Assembly (NCBI GenBank): GCA_029975915.1
Contig: JARKOC010000371.1
Span: 124,001-188,000, forward strand
Direction: 5' to 3'
Origin: Bryobacteraceae bacterium
GTDB lineage: Bacteria; Acidobacteriota; Terriglobia; Bryobacterales; Bryobacteraceae
DNA: 64,000 nt
A program made the position numbers and the translations under genes. The notes beneath the pieces were generated by a model. It was not told the DNA's origin, made no database searches, and was given only the letters and a program-made list of their open reading frames with translations. Below are positions 16,139 to 23,442 of the stretch, one piece after another (position 1 is the stretch's first letter; every line of letters begins with the position of its first letter).

Positions 16139-17647
16139 TTACGGTTCCTTGCCAGCAGACCAGAGGATCGCGTTCCGCACCAGGCGCCGGTACCAGGGGT
16201 TTTCGTGAGCCATTCGGTCATGCCCGAGCTGGATGAAGACGACTTTCGATTTGCCGTATGGGCTGATCCAGGCCAGGGCTTCGTCCGAAGTCTCGTGCCT
16301 GGTCGTGATCAGAACTTGTGTGTTTGGCGCACGCCACATCCCTTTGTAGGACTCGTCCCGCATCCAGGCGGAAGTGATGCCTTTAAGGATGGGGTGTTTG
16401 CCGGCTGGTTCCAGGCGCAAGTCGACATCGTGCTTGTAGGTGGACATTTTCATCCCCATCGAAGGATCGTCTTTCAGGAGATACTTGCCGCCGACGACCT
16501 CCTTCCACCACCATTCCCAATTCTGGTAGTTGGCGATGGCGTGGTGAAGCACGACCAAGCCCTTGCCGGATTCGACAAAGTCGCGCAGGTTCTTGCGCTT
16601 GACGTCGGTCAATTCCTGGTTGAAATCGTAGAGCACGAGAACGTCGTACTTCTCCCGCAGATCGCCGCGGAACGGGCCAGGATGGGGGTCAACTGTGACG
16701 CGGAGATCGCGTTGATGCTCGAACATCTCGTAGAGGCTGGCGTCGTGGTCGTGGCCGCCGGTGACCAACAGGACGCGAACGGCGTCGCTGTTTTTGGGAT
16801 TCAGGCTGACATTGGACGGAATGGTGACTGCCGAACGCGCGGCCCATTCGACGCCCCTGGCAAATGAGTCAAGAAAGCCTTGAGACATCATGGCGTGCAC
16901 GTCGTGGCCGAGGGCTGTCTGGAAAACGCGGCCCTTGCCGTAGATATTGGTCCAGATCAGCGGATCATCCTTCCCGCTGCCGCCCTCCTCCTTGGCGTTG
17001 AAGGCATCGGCGAGGACATGGATCTTCGGCGACAGGACGAAACTGTAATAGAGTTCATCGCTCGTCATGAACGAAGGAGCGAGTCCGGCGGCGACGGGAT
17101 GCGCGGGGTCCTTCCATTTCACTTCGTAGACGTGGCGACGGCCATGGCCGGTCTTCGGAATGCCCTTGGCTCCGTCGCCCTCCTGCCACTTCGCCCCGAC
17201 CATTTCTGCCCAGGCCGTCCAGGGCGCTTGCCGGACGCCCGTATTTGTCATCTTTTCGCCCAGCACGAGCCGGTCTCCGAAGGGGTAGGACGATGCGTGA
17301 ACGACGACCAGCCCTCTGCCTTCGCGAACAAATGCTTCCACCGCCGCTTCGGCTTGCGGCCCCCAGCGCGGACCGCAGTAGTCGGCCACGAGCACGTCGT
17401 ACGGACGAAGGGTCTCGGCATTCAGGCCCGACGGTTCTTCGGTCACCCGCACGTCGAACTTGCCCGTCGCGTCGAGGATGCGCCGCAGGTGCGGCGTGGT
17501 GTCGCGCCAATCATGATTGTTGCGCCCGGAGAGAATGAGGACGCGGATCTTGCCTTCCTGGAAGTAGAACTTGTCTGGAATTTGTTGCGCTCCGGCAAAG
17601 CCGAACGAACTAAGAACCAGAAGCGATGCGAAGCGAATCGTGTTCAT
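16139..17647 (-). CDS. Exported protein with two ThuA-like domains
   Basis: A 502-residue protein with signal peptide (1-20). Residues about 30-270 and 285-500 each form a ThuA-like (class I glutamine-amidotransferase fold) domain: the first reads IRVLILSGRNNHDW...VLVADYCG, the second VRVLLVTGGHDHDASLYE...VLVLYDFNQELT. Single-domain ThuA acts with ThuB in oxidation of trehalose to 3-keto-trehalose. Most ThuA proteins have one copy, so this fused tandem is uncommon. The start ATG lies inside the 3' end of the isomerase gene (38-nt overlap) and gives a good signal peptide. Together with Gfo/Idh and isomerase upstream it suggests work on oxidised sugars outside the cytoplasm. Catalytic activity is not established. 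Confidence 0.82.
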   Translation of the reverse strand: MNTIRFASLLVLSSFGFAGAQQIPDKFYFQEGKIRVLILSGRNNHDWRDTTPHLRRILDATGKFDVRVTEEPSGLNAETLRPYDVLVADYCGPRWGPQAEAAVEAFVREGRGLVVVHASSYPFGDRLVLGEKMTNTGVRQAPWTAWAEMVGAKWQEGDGAKGIPKTGHGRRHVYEVKWKDPAHPVAAGLAPSFMTSDELYYSFVLSPKIHVLADAFNAKEEGGSGKDDPLIWTNIYGKGRVFQTALGHDVHAMMSQGFLDSFARGVEWAARSAVTIPSNVSLNPKNSDAVRVLLVTGGHDHDASLYEMFEHQRDLRVTVDPHPGPFRGDLREKYDVLVLYDFNQELTDVKRKNLRDFVESGKGLVVLHHAIANYQNWEWWWKEVVGGKYLLKDDPSMGMKMSTYKHDVDLRLEPAGKHPILKGITSAWMRDESYKGMWRAPNTQVLITTRHETSDEALAWISPYGKSKVVFIQLGHDRMAHENPWYRRLVRNAILWSAGKEP

Positions 17648-18476
17648 TCAATGCCTCGATGACCGTGTTCAGATGGCTCAGGCTGCGCTCGGCCTGCTCC
17701 GGTGTGCCGCATTCGACCGATAGCACACCGTGGAAGTTGTGTTTCTTGAGAATCGTGACCACGCGGCGCCAATCGACGAGGCCGTCGCCGCAGGCGCAGC
17801 CAACGGGCGTGCCGGTGACCTTGCCCTGCTCAGCCGAGGCGTGCTCCATCGAGATATCTTTGGCGTGAATGTGGATCAAACGGTCCCCGCACGCCTCCAA
17901 GCCGGCATAGGGGTCCTCGCCCGAAATCAGCGCATTGCCGGTATCGTAGTTGATCTTGAGCATCGGCGAATCCACCAGCGTGGCGATGCGGAGCAAACCT
18001 TCGGTGGTCTTCGAAAACTCCTGATGGTCTTCGATGCCGACATAAATGCCATGGCGTTCGGCGACGCGCAGCACCGCCTTCAGCGTGTAGCGCATCACGT
18101 CGTGCGCCTCGTCGCGTGTCACCCACGGCGGACGTACGCCTTCGTCAGTGTTCACGCACTTGGCGCCCAGCGCGGCGGCGAAGCGGATGGCCTTTTCAAG
18201 GTACGGCACCGACACTTCGGGCCGCATCAGCGGGCAGTGCGCAGAGAGACCTGACGGGCGGACACAGTACTGCTGGAGGATGTCGCGGATAAGCAGCGGA
18301 TCCTCGTCCATTGAGACGGAGTGGAAGTAGCCGGCTTCGGACAACAGCTCCCGGCCGTTATGCACCATCGGCTCCACCCACTTGTAGCCCATCTTCGATG
18401 CGGTGTGGATGCCGGCGATGAACGGCTTGTCCTTCGAGCGGATGTATTCGAGATTGATCCCTGGTTCGATGCTCAT
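17610..18476 (-). CDS. Sugar phosphate isomerase/epimerase (AP-endonuclease-2 TIM barrel)
   Basis: A 288-residue TIM-barrel protein of the xylose-isomerase-like family. Metal-binding acidic and His residues appear in GIEDHQEFS, INYDTGNAL and IHIHAKDI, the usual ligand strands, and VECGT lies near the C-terminus. It begins at the ATG at 18476; the open frame continues upstream into the previous gene but without homology. It sits 16 nt after Gfo/Idh and overlaps the ThuA start, so the three are an operon. Enzymes of this kind next to Gfo/Idh isomerise or epimerise keto-sugars or inositols. The actual substrate is unknown. Confidence 0.85.
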   Translation of the reverse strand: MSIEPGINLEYIRSKDKPFIAGIHTASKMGYKWVEPMVHNGRELLSEAGYFHSVSMDEDPLLIRDILQQYCVRPSGLSAHCPLMRPEVSVPYLEKAIRFAAALGAKCVNTDEGVRPPWVTRDEAHDVMRYTLKAVLRVAERHGIYVGIEDHQEFSKTTEGLLRIATLVDSPMLKINYDTGNALISGEDPYAGLEACGDRLIHIHAKDISMEHASAEQGKVTGTPVGCACGDGLVDWRRVVTILKKHNFHGVLSVECGTPEQAERSLSHLNTVIEALNEHDSLRIASGS

Positions 18477-18492
18477 TTGTCGTCTCCCGCGC

Positions 18493-19683
18493 TCACGCGA
18501 TGTCCCATTCCTTGCGCCATTGAATGATGCGGCGCTCCTTGTACGCGATGTTACCGATGTGGCAGGCCATGGCGGCGTAGTGGCCGTCGTAAGCGGTGGC
18601 GTTGGGCTCCTTGCGGCTTTTGACGCACTCAAGGAAGTTTGCCATATGCGGCGGTTCAGGCGTTCCTTTCATCAACTCGGGTTCCCCTTTGCCCTGCGGC
18701 AGGAAGCGCGCGCGCCCGCGGAAAATGCTCAGCCGGCCGCCCTCGCCGAAGAAGATGATGTCGGCTGACTCCTCGCCGCGCAGGTCCGTGATGGTCGCCT
18801 CGAAGGTGACGGTCAGTTTTTCCGGATACTCCAGAAGGAAGTTGACGTTGTCGGCGGTGTCGCGCCCATCGTTGTATTGGTAGATTCCACCCATTGCCGC
18901 CGCGGCCAGTGGGCGTTTGATGCCTAGGTACCAGTGCACGACGTCGACCATGTGGACAAACAGCCCGCCGGTCTGTCCGCCGGTAGAGAAATCCCAATAG
19001 GCGAAGCGGTTGAAGTAGCGTTTCGGATCCCACGGAATCTTCGGCAGCCAGCCGAGGACTGCATCCCAGTCCAGTCCGGCGGGCTTGGTTTCCATGCCGG
19101 GCGGAACCGGCGTCAAGTATCCGCTGTTGGCGTTCCAGACCGTGCGGACCATGTGGACCTTGCCGAGACGGCCCGAATCGACGTACTTCTGCTTGGCCTC
19201 GATGAAATGCGCGATCGAACGCTGCTGGACTCCAACCTGGACGATGCGATTGTAGGCGCGCTGCGCCTTGACGACTTCATGACCCTGCATGGGCAGCGAC
19301 GTCATCGGCTTTTCGACAAAGACATCCTTGCCCGCCTTGCAGGCCTCGGCGGTGATGTTGGCGTGGGTATGATCGAGAGTCGCCACGACGACGGCGTCGA
19401 TATCCTTGCGTTCGATCAGATCCCGGTATTTTGCCACCAGCGTGGGTTTGGCAGCCGACGGGAAGTGCTTGCCCACTTCCCCAGCGCCCTCCTCCCGTCT
19501 CTGGTCCCAGGCGTCGCAGAGGGCGACGACCTCGCAGTTCACACCCGACGCAGCGGCCATCCGCATCAGATGCCTGCCACGGCTCCCGGTTCCGATCCAG
19601 CCCAGCCGCACCCTGTCGTTGGCCCCCATCACGCGCGAAGCCGAGGCGGCTGTCGCGACGAATGCCCGTCTTGAAACCTCCAT
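18493..19683 (-). CDS. Gfo/Idh/MocA-family oxidoreductase, probably exported
   Basis: A 396-residue NAD(P)-dependent sugar or inositol dehydrogenase-like protein. The N-terminus SRRAFVATAASAS resembles a Tat signal, followed by LGWIGTGSRGRHLMRMA as the Rossmann motif. EKP(M), the conserved dyad of the family, occurs in VFVEKPMTS, and the C-terminal sheet domain follows. The ATG at 19683 has AAGGAG upstream as ribosome-binding site, which decides against the longer frame to 19770. It leads an operon with an isomerase and a double ThuA. Exported Gfo/Idh proteins with tightly held NAD are known to oxidise glycosides at C3; that role is inferred here. Confidence 0.88.
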   Translation of the reverse strand: MEVSRRAFVATAASASRVMGANDRVRLGWIGTGSRGRHLMRMAAASGVNCEVVALCDAWDQRREEGAGEVGKHFPSAAKPTLVAKYRDLIERKDIDAVVVATLDHTHANITAEACKAGKDVFVEKPMTSLPMQGHEVVKAQRAYNRIVQVGVQQRSIAHFIEAKQKYVDSGRLGKVHMVRTVWNANSGYLTPVPPGMETKPAGLDWDAVLGWLPKIPWDPKRYFNRFAYWDFSTGGQTGGLFVHMVDVVHWYLGIKRPLAAAAMGGIYQYNDGRDTADNVNFLLEYPEKLTVTFEATITDLRGEESADIIFFGEGGRLSIFRGRARFLPQGKGEPELMKGTPEPPHMANFLECVKSRKEPNATAYDGHYAAMACHIGNIAYKERRIIQWRKEWDIA

Positions 19684-19765
19684 GACGTCTCCTTTCGGCG
19701 TTTCCTTTCGCGTTTCAGGCCCGCGGGTCTGAAGTGCGCCGCAAGAGACATCATATGTGACCGGA

Positions 19766-19819
19766 CGCAAAAGAAAAAGAAGCCGCCCCGGCCAGATGGC
19801 CTGCCGGGAACGGCTTCTT
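19766..19819 (-). terminator. Intrinsic terminator of the KDG kinase gene
   Basis: On the minus strand a long hairpin with outer arms AAGAAGCCG / CGGCTTCTT and an inner GC-rich stem around an ATCT loop runs into TTTTCTTTTG. It lies about 30 nt past the kinase stop and before the Gfo/Idh promoter region, separating the two transcription units. Confidence 0.8.
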
Positions 19820-19848
19820 TCAATAAATTGGCCGGCTGAACCCTGCGG

Positions 19849-20940
19849 CTACCGCGCCACGCGCGCCGTGCCGCCCTTCATTACTTTCTCGACTTCGCCA
19901 AGAAGGGCCATGGTGGTGTCGCCGGGCGTTGTCATGGCCAGCGCGCCGTGCGCCGCGCCACACTCGACCGCATACTGCGGACCCATGCCGGCAAGGAAAC
20001 CGTAGATGAGCCCCGAAGCGAATGAATCACCGCCGCCGACGCGGTCCAGGATCTCCAGATCCTTGCGCAGCGGCGCCTCAAAGAACTCGCCCTCGTGCCA
20101 GCAGATGGCGCCCCAGTCGTTTCTCGACGCGGTCGTTGCCTTGCGAAGCGTCGTCGCCACCACTTTGAAGTTCGGGTAGGCCTCGAGCGCCTTCTGGATC
20201 ATCTTCTTAAAGTTGCCAGGATCGAGCGACGACAGGTGTTCGTCCAGCCCCTCGACTTCAAAGCCCAGGGCCGCGGTGAAATCCTCCTCGTTTCCAAGCA
20301 TGACGTCGATGTATTGAGCCAGTTCACGGTTCACCTCGCGCGCCTTGTCCTTGCCGCCGATGCCCTTCCACAGCGATTCGCGGTAGTTCAGATCGTAGCT
20401 GACAATCACCCCATGACGCCGAGCCGCCTGCATCGCCTCGCGCGCCACCAGCGGCGTCGTCTCTGACAGCGCGCAGAAGATCCCGCCCGTGTGCAGCCAG
20501 CGCGCGCCTTCCTTGCCGAAGATCTCGTCCCAATCGATCTCGCCCGGCTTCATCTGTGATGCTGCCGTGTGGCCGCGGTCCGAACAGCCAAGAGCCGCCC
20601 GCACGCCGAATCCGCGCTCGGTAAAGTTCAAGCCGTTTCGGACCGAGCGCCCCACGCCGTCGTACTTCACCCATTTGACGTGCGACTGGTCGACGCCACC
20701 CTGGTTGATCAGATCCTCGATCAACCGTCCGACCGGGTTGTCGGCGAACGCCGTCACTACGGCGGTCTTCAAGCCAAAGCAGCGCCGCAAGCCACGTGCG
20801 ACGTTGTATTCACCGCCGCCCTCCCAGGCGCGGAACTGGCGCGTCGTCCAGATCCGTTCATCGCCCGGATCCAGCCGCAGCATCACCTCCCCCAGGCTCA
20901 CCTGGTCCCAACGGCATTGTTCTTTCGGTTTGATCAGCAT
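19849..20940 (-). CDS. PfkB-family carbohydrate kinase; probable 2-dehydro-3-deoxygluconokinase
   Basis: A ribokinase-fold kinase of 363 residues. The N-terminus (SLGEVMLRLDPG) and GGGEYNVARGLRR are family substrate-binding signatures. The ATP/catalytic signature is DRVGGGDSFASG with catalytic Asp305, where most relatives have DTVGAGD. The overall pattern and the SDRG and YDLNYRESLW segments fit KdgK, which phosphorylates 2-keto-3-deoxygluconate before aldol cleavage. This would suit breakdown of uronic acids released from pectin or glucuronoxylan. It is a single gene with its own terminator. Other PfkB sugars cannot be excluded. Confidence 0.82.
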   Translation of the reverse strand: MLIKPKEQCRWDQVSLGEVMLRLDPGDERIWTTRQFRAWEGGGEYNVARGLRRCFGLKTAVVTAFADNPVGRLIEDLINQGGVDQSHVKWVKYDGVGRSVRNGLNFTERGFGVRAALGCSDRGHTAASQMKPGEIDWDEIFGKEGARWLHTGGIFCALSETTPLVAREAMQAARRHGVIVSYDLNYRESLWKGIGGKDKAREVNRELAQYIDVMLGNEEDFTAALGFEVEGLDEHLSSLDPGNFKKMIQKALEAYPNFKVVATTLRKATTASRNDWGAICWHEGEFFEAPLRKDLEILDRVGGGDSFASGLIYGFLAGMGPQYAVECGAAHGALAMTTPGDTTMALLGEVEKVMKGGTARVAR

Positions 20941-21056
20941 ACCCGTATTTTCATACCCTCATGCCCGTTTATCCAAGTGATTCGTCCAGCCGCAAACTCC
21001 GCGATCCGTTAAGATTTGTTTGGTATCCGGCCGCTCTCAGTTAAAGGAGTAGATCA

Positions 21057-21470
21057 ATGAAGGTCACCCGCCGCGAACTCGCCGCCACGCTTGCCACACT
21101 GGCGCCCGCCGAAGCGCAGTCGATGCTGCCCACGAAGGTCTACCTCTGGGAGGACCTTCCAGTAAGGGTCAGTGGGGAAAACCGGCAACGCGCGATCCTC
21201 GACGGTAGAACAAGCGCATCCTACCCCATTGAGATCCACGAAACCGAACTGCCGCCGGGAGGCGCACCTCACGGATCACACAAACATATCCACGATGAGA
21301 TTCTCATCGTCCGCGAGGGAACGCTCGAATCTGTGATCGGCGAGAGGAAAGCCCTGCTCACGCCTGGGTCTCTAGCCTACATCAACGCTGGGGAAGAGCA
21401 TGGTTTCCGCAACGCTGGCGCCACGCGCGCACGTTACTACATTCTCGCCCTCGGGCCGAAAAAGAAGTAG
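21057..21470 (+). CDS. Cupin domain protein
   Basis: A 137-residue single-domain cupin. The first cupin motif contains PHGSHKHIHDEILIVREG, with His residues and a Glu that can bind one metal, and the second contains PGSLAYINAGEEHGFRNAG. N-terminal residues 1-20 (RRELAATLATLAPAEAQS) may be a short Tat-like or signal sequence. AAAGGAG stands 9 nt before the ATG. It is alone, convergent with the coiled-coil gene with only 6 nt between them. Small exported cupins of this type often have unknown substrates. Confidence 0.85.
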   Translation: MKVTRRELAATLATLAPAEAQSMLPTKVYLWEDLPVRVSGENRQRAILDGRTSASYPIEIHETELPPGGAPHGSHKHIHDEILIVREGTLESVIGERKALLTPGSLAYINAGEEHGFRNAGATRARYYILALGPKKK

Positions 21471-21476
21471 TCCAGC

Positions 21477-22619
21477 CTACAGGTCAAGCAACACCTGTAC
21501 TGGCGCCGACTTCTGGATCCTGGCTCTGGCCGCCGCGAAGCCGGTCTTGGCTTTTTCAAACTCGGCTATGGAGTTGCCCACTTCATACCGCACGGTGGGA
21601 TCGATTGAACAAGGCTTTTTGAACTCCTGAAGGTAACCGGCGTTGTTCGCCGCAAAGGCTTCAAGGGCCTCGATGAATGCCAGATGTTGCCGGATCGTAC
21701 GCTGCGATTCGCGCAGAAGCGTCCAGCACGCTTCCAAACGTCCCTCGGCGTAGGACCATGGGGCGTTCGCGACCACAACGTCGTTCTTCGGCGGCTTGAG
21801 ACTGAGGAAATAATCCTTTGCCCTGGACCGGAATTCAGCCGCGGTGATGTTCTTCGTGATCCCTTGCGGCGTGACAAGGTCTTTCAGCTTTCCGCTGAGT
21901 TCATCCACCGACTTCAACGTCCGCAGTCGCTGTTCATCGAGGACGCCGATCTGTGACCGGAAAAGGCTCCGGTTGGCGCCCTGCTTCATGGTGAATTCCT
22001 TCAGGCAGAGCAGGGTTTTGTAACTGTCGCGGAACTGGTCGGTCTTGCCTTGCATCTGCTGCATGAGATTGATGCCAAGATCGAGTTTCAGGACATTGAC
22101 CGCTCCTTGGGCCATCACTCCGGCGACCTCCATCCGCTTGCGCCGGCGCGCTTCCAGTTCGAGAAAATCCATGGCCTTGTTCAGGCGGTCCTGCGTGATC
22201 GGAGATTCCTCGCTGGCCAGCGCGTTCAACGACCGTAACATGCCGTCGCTCAGTTCCAGCACCGGCGCGGCGTTTTCGGTGAACTGCCACGCCAGATCGT
22301 AGTAAGCTGCCGCCTTGTCGATACGCTCACTGATCTTGGTCCAGTTGAAATCCACCTGGCGCGCGTCCTTGGACTCCTGCATCTTTTTGTAGGATTCCAG
22401 GTTGAGCCTTTCGCTTTTCAGCCTTTGTATCTCCTTTGTGACCTCATCCAGCGCCTTTTGCTGTTCGGCGAGTTGCTCCTTGTACCGCCGCTCGAGTTTC
22501 TCAAGGTCCGATAACGTGATCGGCTCAGGCGCCGCAGGGGCCGCGGGATCCTGCCCAAAGGCGGTAACGGGCGCTAACAGCATCAATGAGAAGCCCAGCC
22601 TGATGAATCGATCTGTCAT
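21477..22619 (-). CDS. Exported coiled-coil protein of unknown function
   Basis: A 380-residue protein with a signal peptide (1-22, ending TAFGQDPA). Residues about 30-85 are a strongly charged predicted coiled coil (LEKLERRYKEQLAEQQKAL), followed by helix-rich sequence; I recognise no enzymatic motif. The start codon overlaps the stop of the upstream hydrolase-like gene (ATGA), which itself follows ppk1, so the three are translated together. A periplasmic scaffold or adaptor role is possible, but this is only inference from the coiled coil and the signal peptide. Confidence 0.72.
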   Translation of the reverse strand: MTDRFIRLGFSLMLLAPVTAFGQDPAAPAAPEPITLSDLEKLERRYKEQLAEQQKALDEVTKEIQRLKSERLNLESYKKMQESKDARQVDFNWTKISERIDKAAAYYDLAWQFTENAAPVLELSDGMLRSLNALASEESPITQDRLNKAMDFLELEARRRKRMEVAGVMAQGAVNVLKLDLGINLMQQMQGKTDQFRDSYKTLLCLKEFTMKQGANRSLFRSQIGVLDEQRLRTLKSVDELSGKLKDLVTPQGITKNITAAEFRSRAKDYFLSLKPPKNDVVVANAPWSYAEGRLEACWTLLRESQRTIRQHLAFIEALEAFAANNAGYLQEFKKPCSIDPTVRYEVGNSIAEFEKAKTGFAAARARIQKSAPVQVLLDL

Positions 22620-23380
22620 TCCTTAACTCCAGTTATCCTTGCCGCTTGCCAGCGCAGAATCTCCGCCCGGATGAATCCCTCCACCTCGCCCCAAACCATC
22701 GGGTCGTTGTCCATTTTCCAATGAGAGAGCGTCATCATCCCCCGCGTGATCCGCGGATAGTCCTCCATCTCGATCTCCCGAAGCAGGTAGGTGTGCCGCA
22801 CGTTCGCCAGGATCTGAGTCTTCGACGCGTCCTCGGCTCGAATAGTCGGTTGCCCCCGGACCGGACCCGGATCCCGCTGATAGAGATTCACCGCCCGCTT
22901 CACGTTCGCCGGGATCACCGCGTCGCCCCGCCCGACGCTGTCCACCTGGACCGTCAACAGTACCGGCACGTTCCACTTCTTCAATTCCCTCGCCAGTTTC
23001 ACCGCAGCCGCCCCGCCGAAACTCTGCCCGTAAAGGATGATGCCAACCGCCTTTGCTTCAGCCTCATCGAGTTTGTTGTCCTTGTTTCTGTCCAGAGCCT
23101 CAAAAATGAATCCCTTCATGACGCGCCGGCTGTGGTTGCCCGCCGTCTCGACATACACCTTCGGCCCGGCCGTGTCCCTTAATCTGAGAGCCAGCTTCCG
23201 GACGCTTCGCTTAGGGTTGTCCCACTGTTCCCAAGCGCCGAGAAAGCCGACAACGAGCACACTTCCTTCGGGCAAGGGCGATGGGGCCAAAATGTCGGCG
23301 CGGCGAATGCGTTTCTCCGCCGTGCATGGCATGGCTAGACCCCACACAACAGCGGCGGCCGCCGCCCATCTCCACATCAT
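22616..23380 (-). CDS. Exported alpha/beta-hydrolase-like protein with an EF-hand loop
   Basis: 254 residues. After a hydrophobic leader (about 4-18), residues 40-130 contain a beta strand (SVLVVGFLGAW), a canonical 12-residue EF-hand calcium loop DRNKDNKLDEAE (Asp97, Asn99, Asp101, Lys103, Asp105, Glu108), and then the nucleophile-elbow-like LYGQSFGGAAAV with Ser120. A clear acid/His pair for the triad is not obvious, so lipase or esterase activity is unproven. The start is uncertain: ATG at 23380 gives a good leader, while a TTG at 23446 would overlap the ppk1 stop and add 22 basic residues. It overlaps the coiled-coil gene downstream by ATGA. Confidence 0.7.
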   Translation of the reverse strand: MMWRWAAAAAVVWGLAMPCTAEKRIRRADILAPSPLPEGSVLVVGFLGAWEQWDNPKRSVRKLALRLRDTAGPKVYVETAGNHSRRVMKGFIFEALDRNKDNKLDEAEAKAVGIILYGQSFGGAAAVKLARELKKWNVPVLLTVQVDSVGRGDAVIPANVKRAVNLYQRDPGPVRGQPTIRAEDASKTQILANVRHTYLLREIEMEDYPRITRGMMTLSHWKMDNDPMVWGEVEGFIRAEILRWQAARITGVKE

Positions 23381-23442
23381 GCTACTACTTCGTGAAACGT
23401 TCACCGCGCTGCGCAGGTTGCGCCGAATTGCTTGAGAGACGT

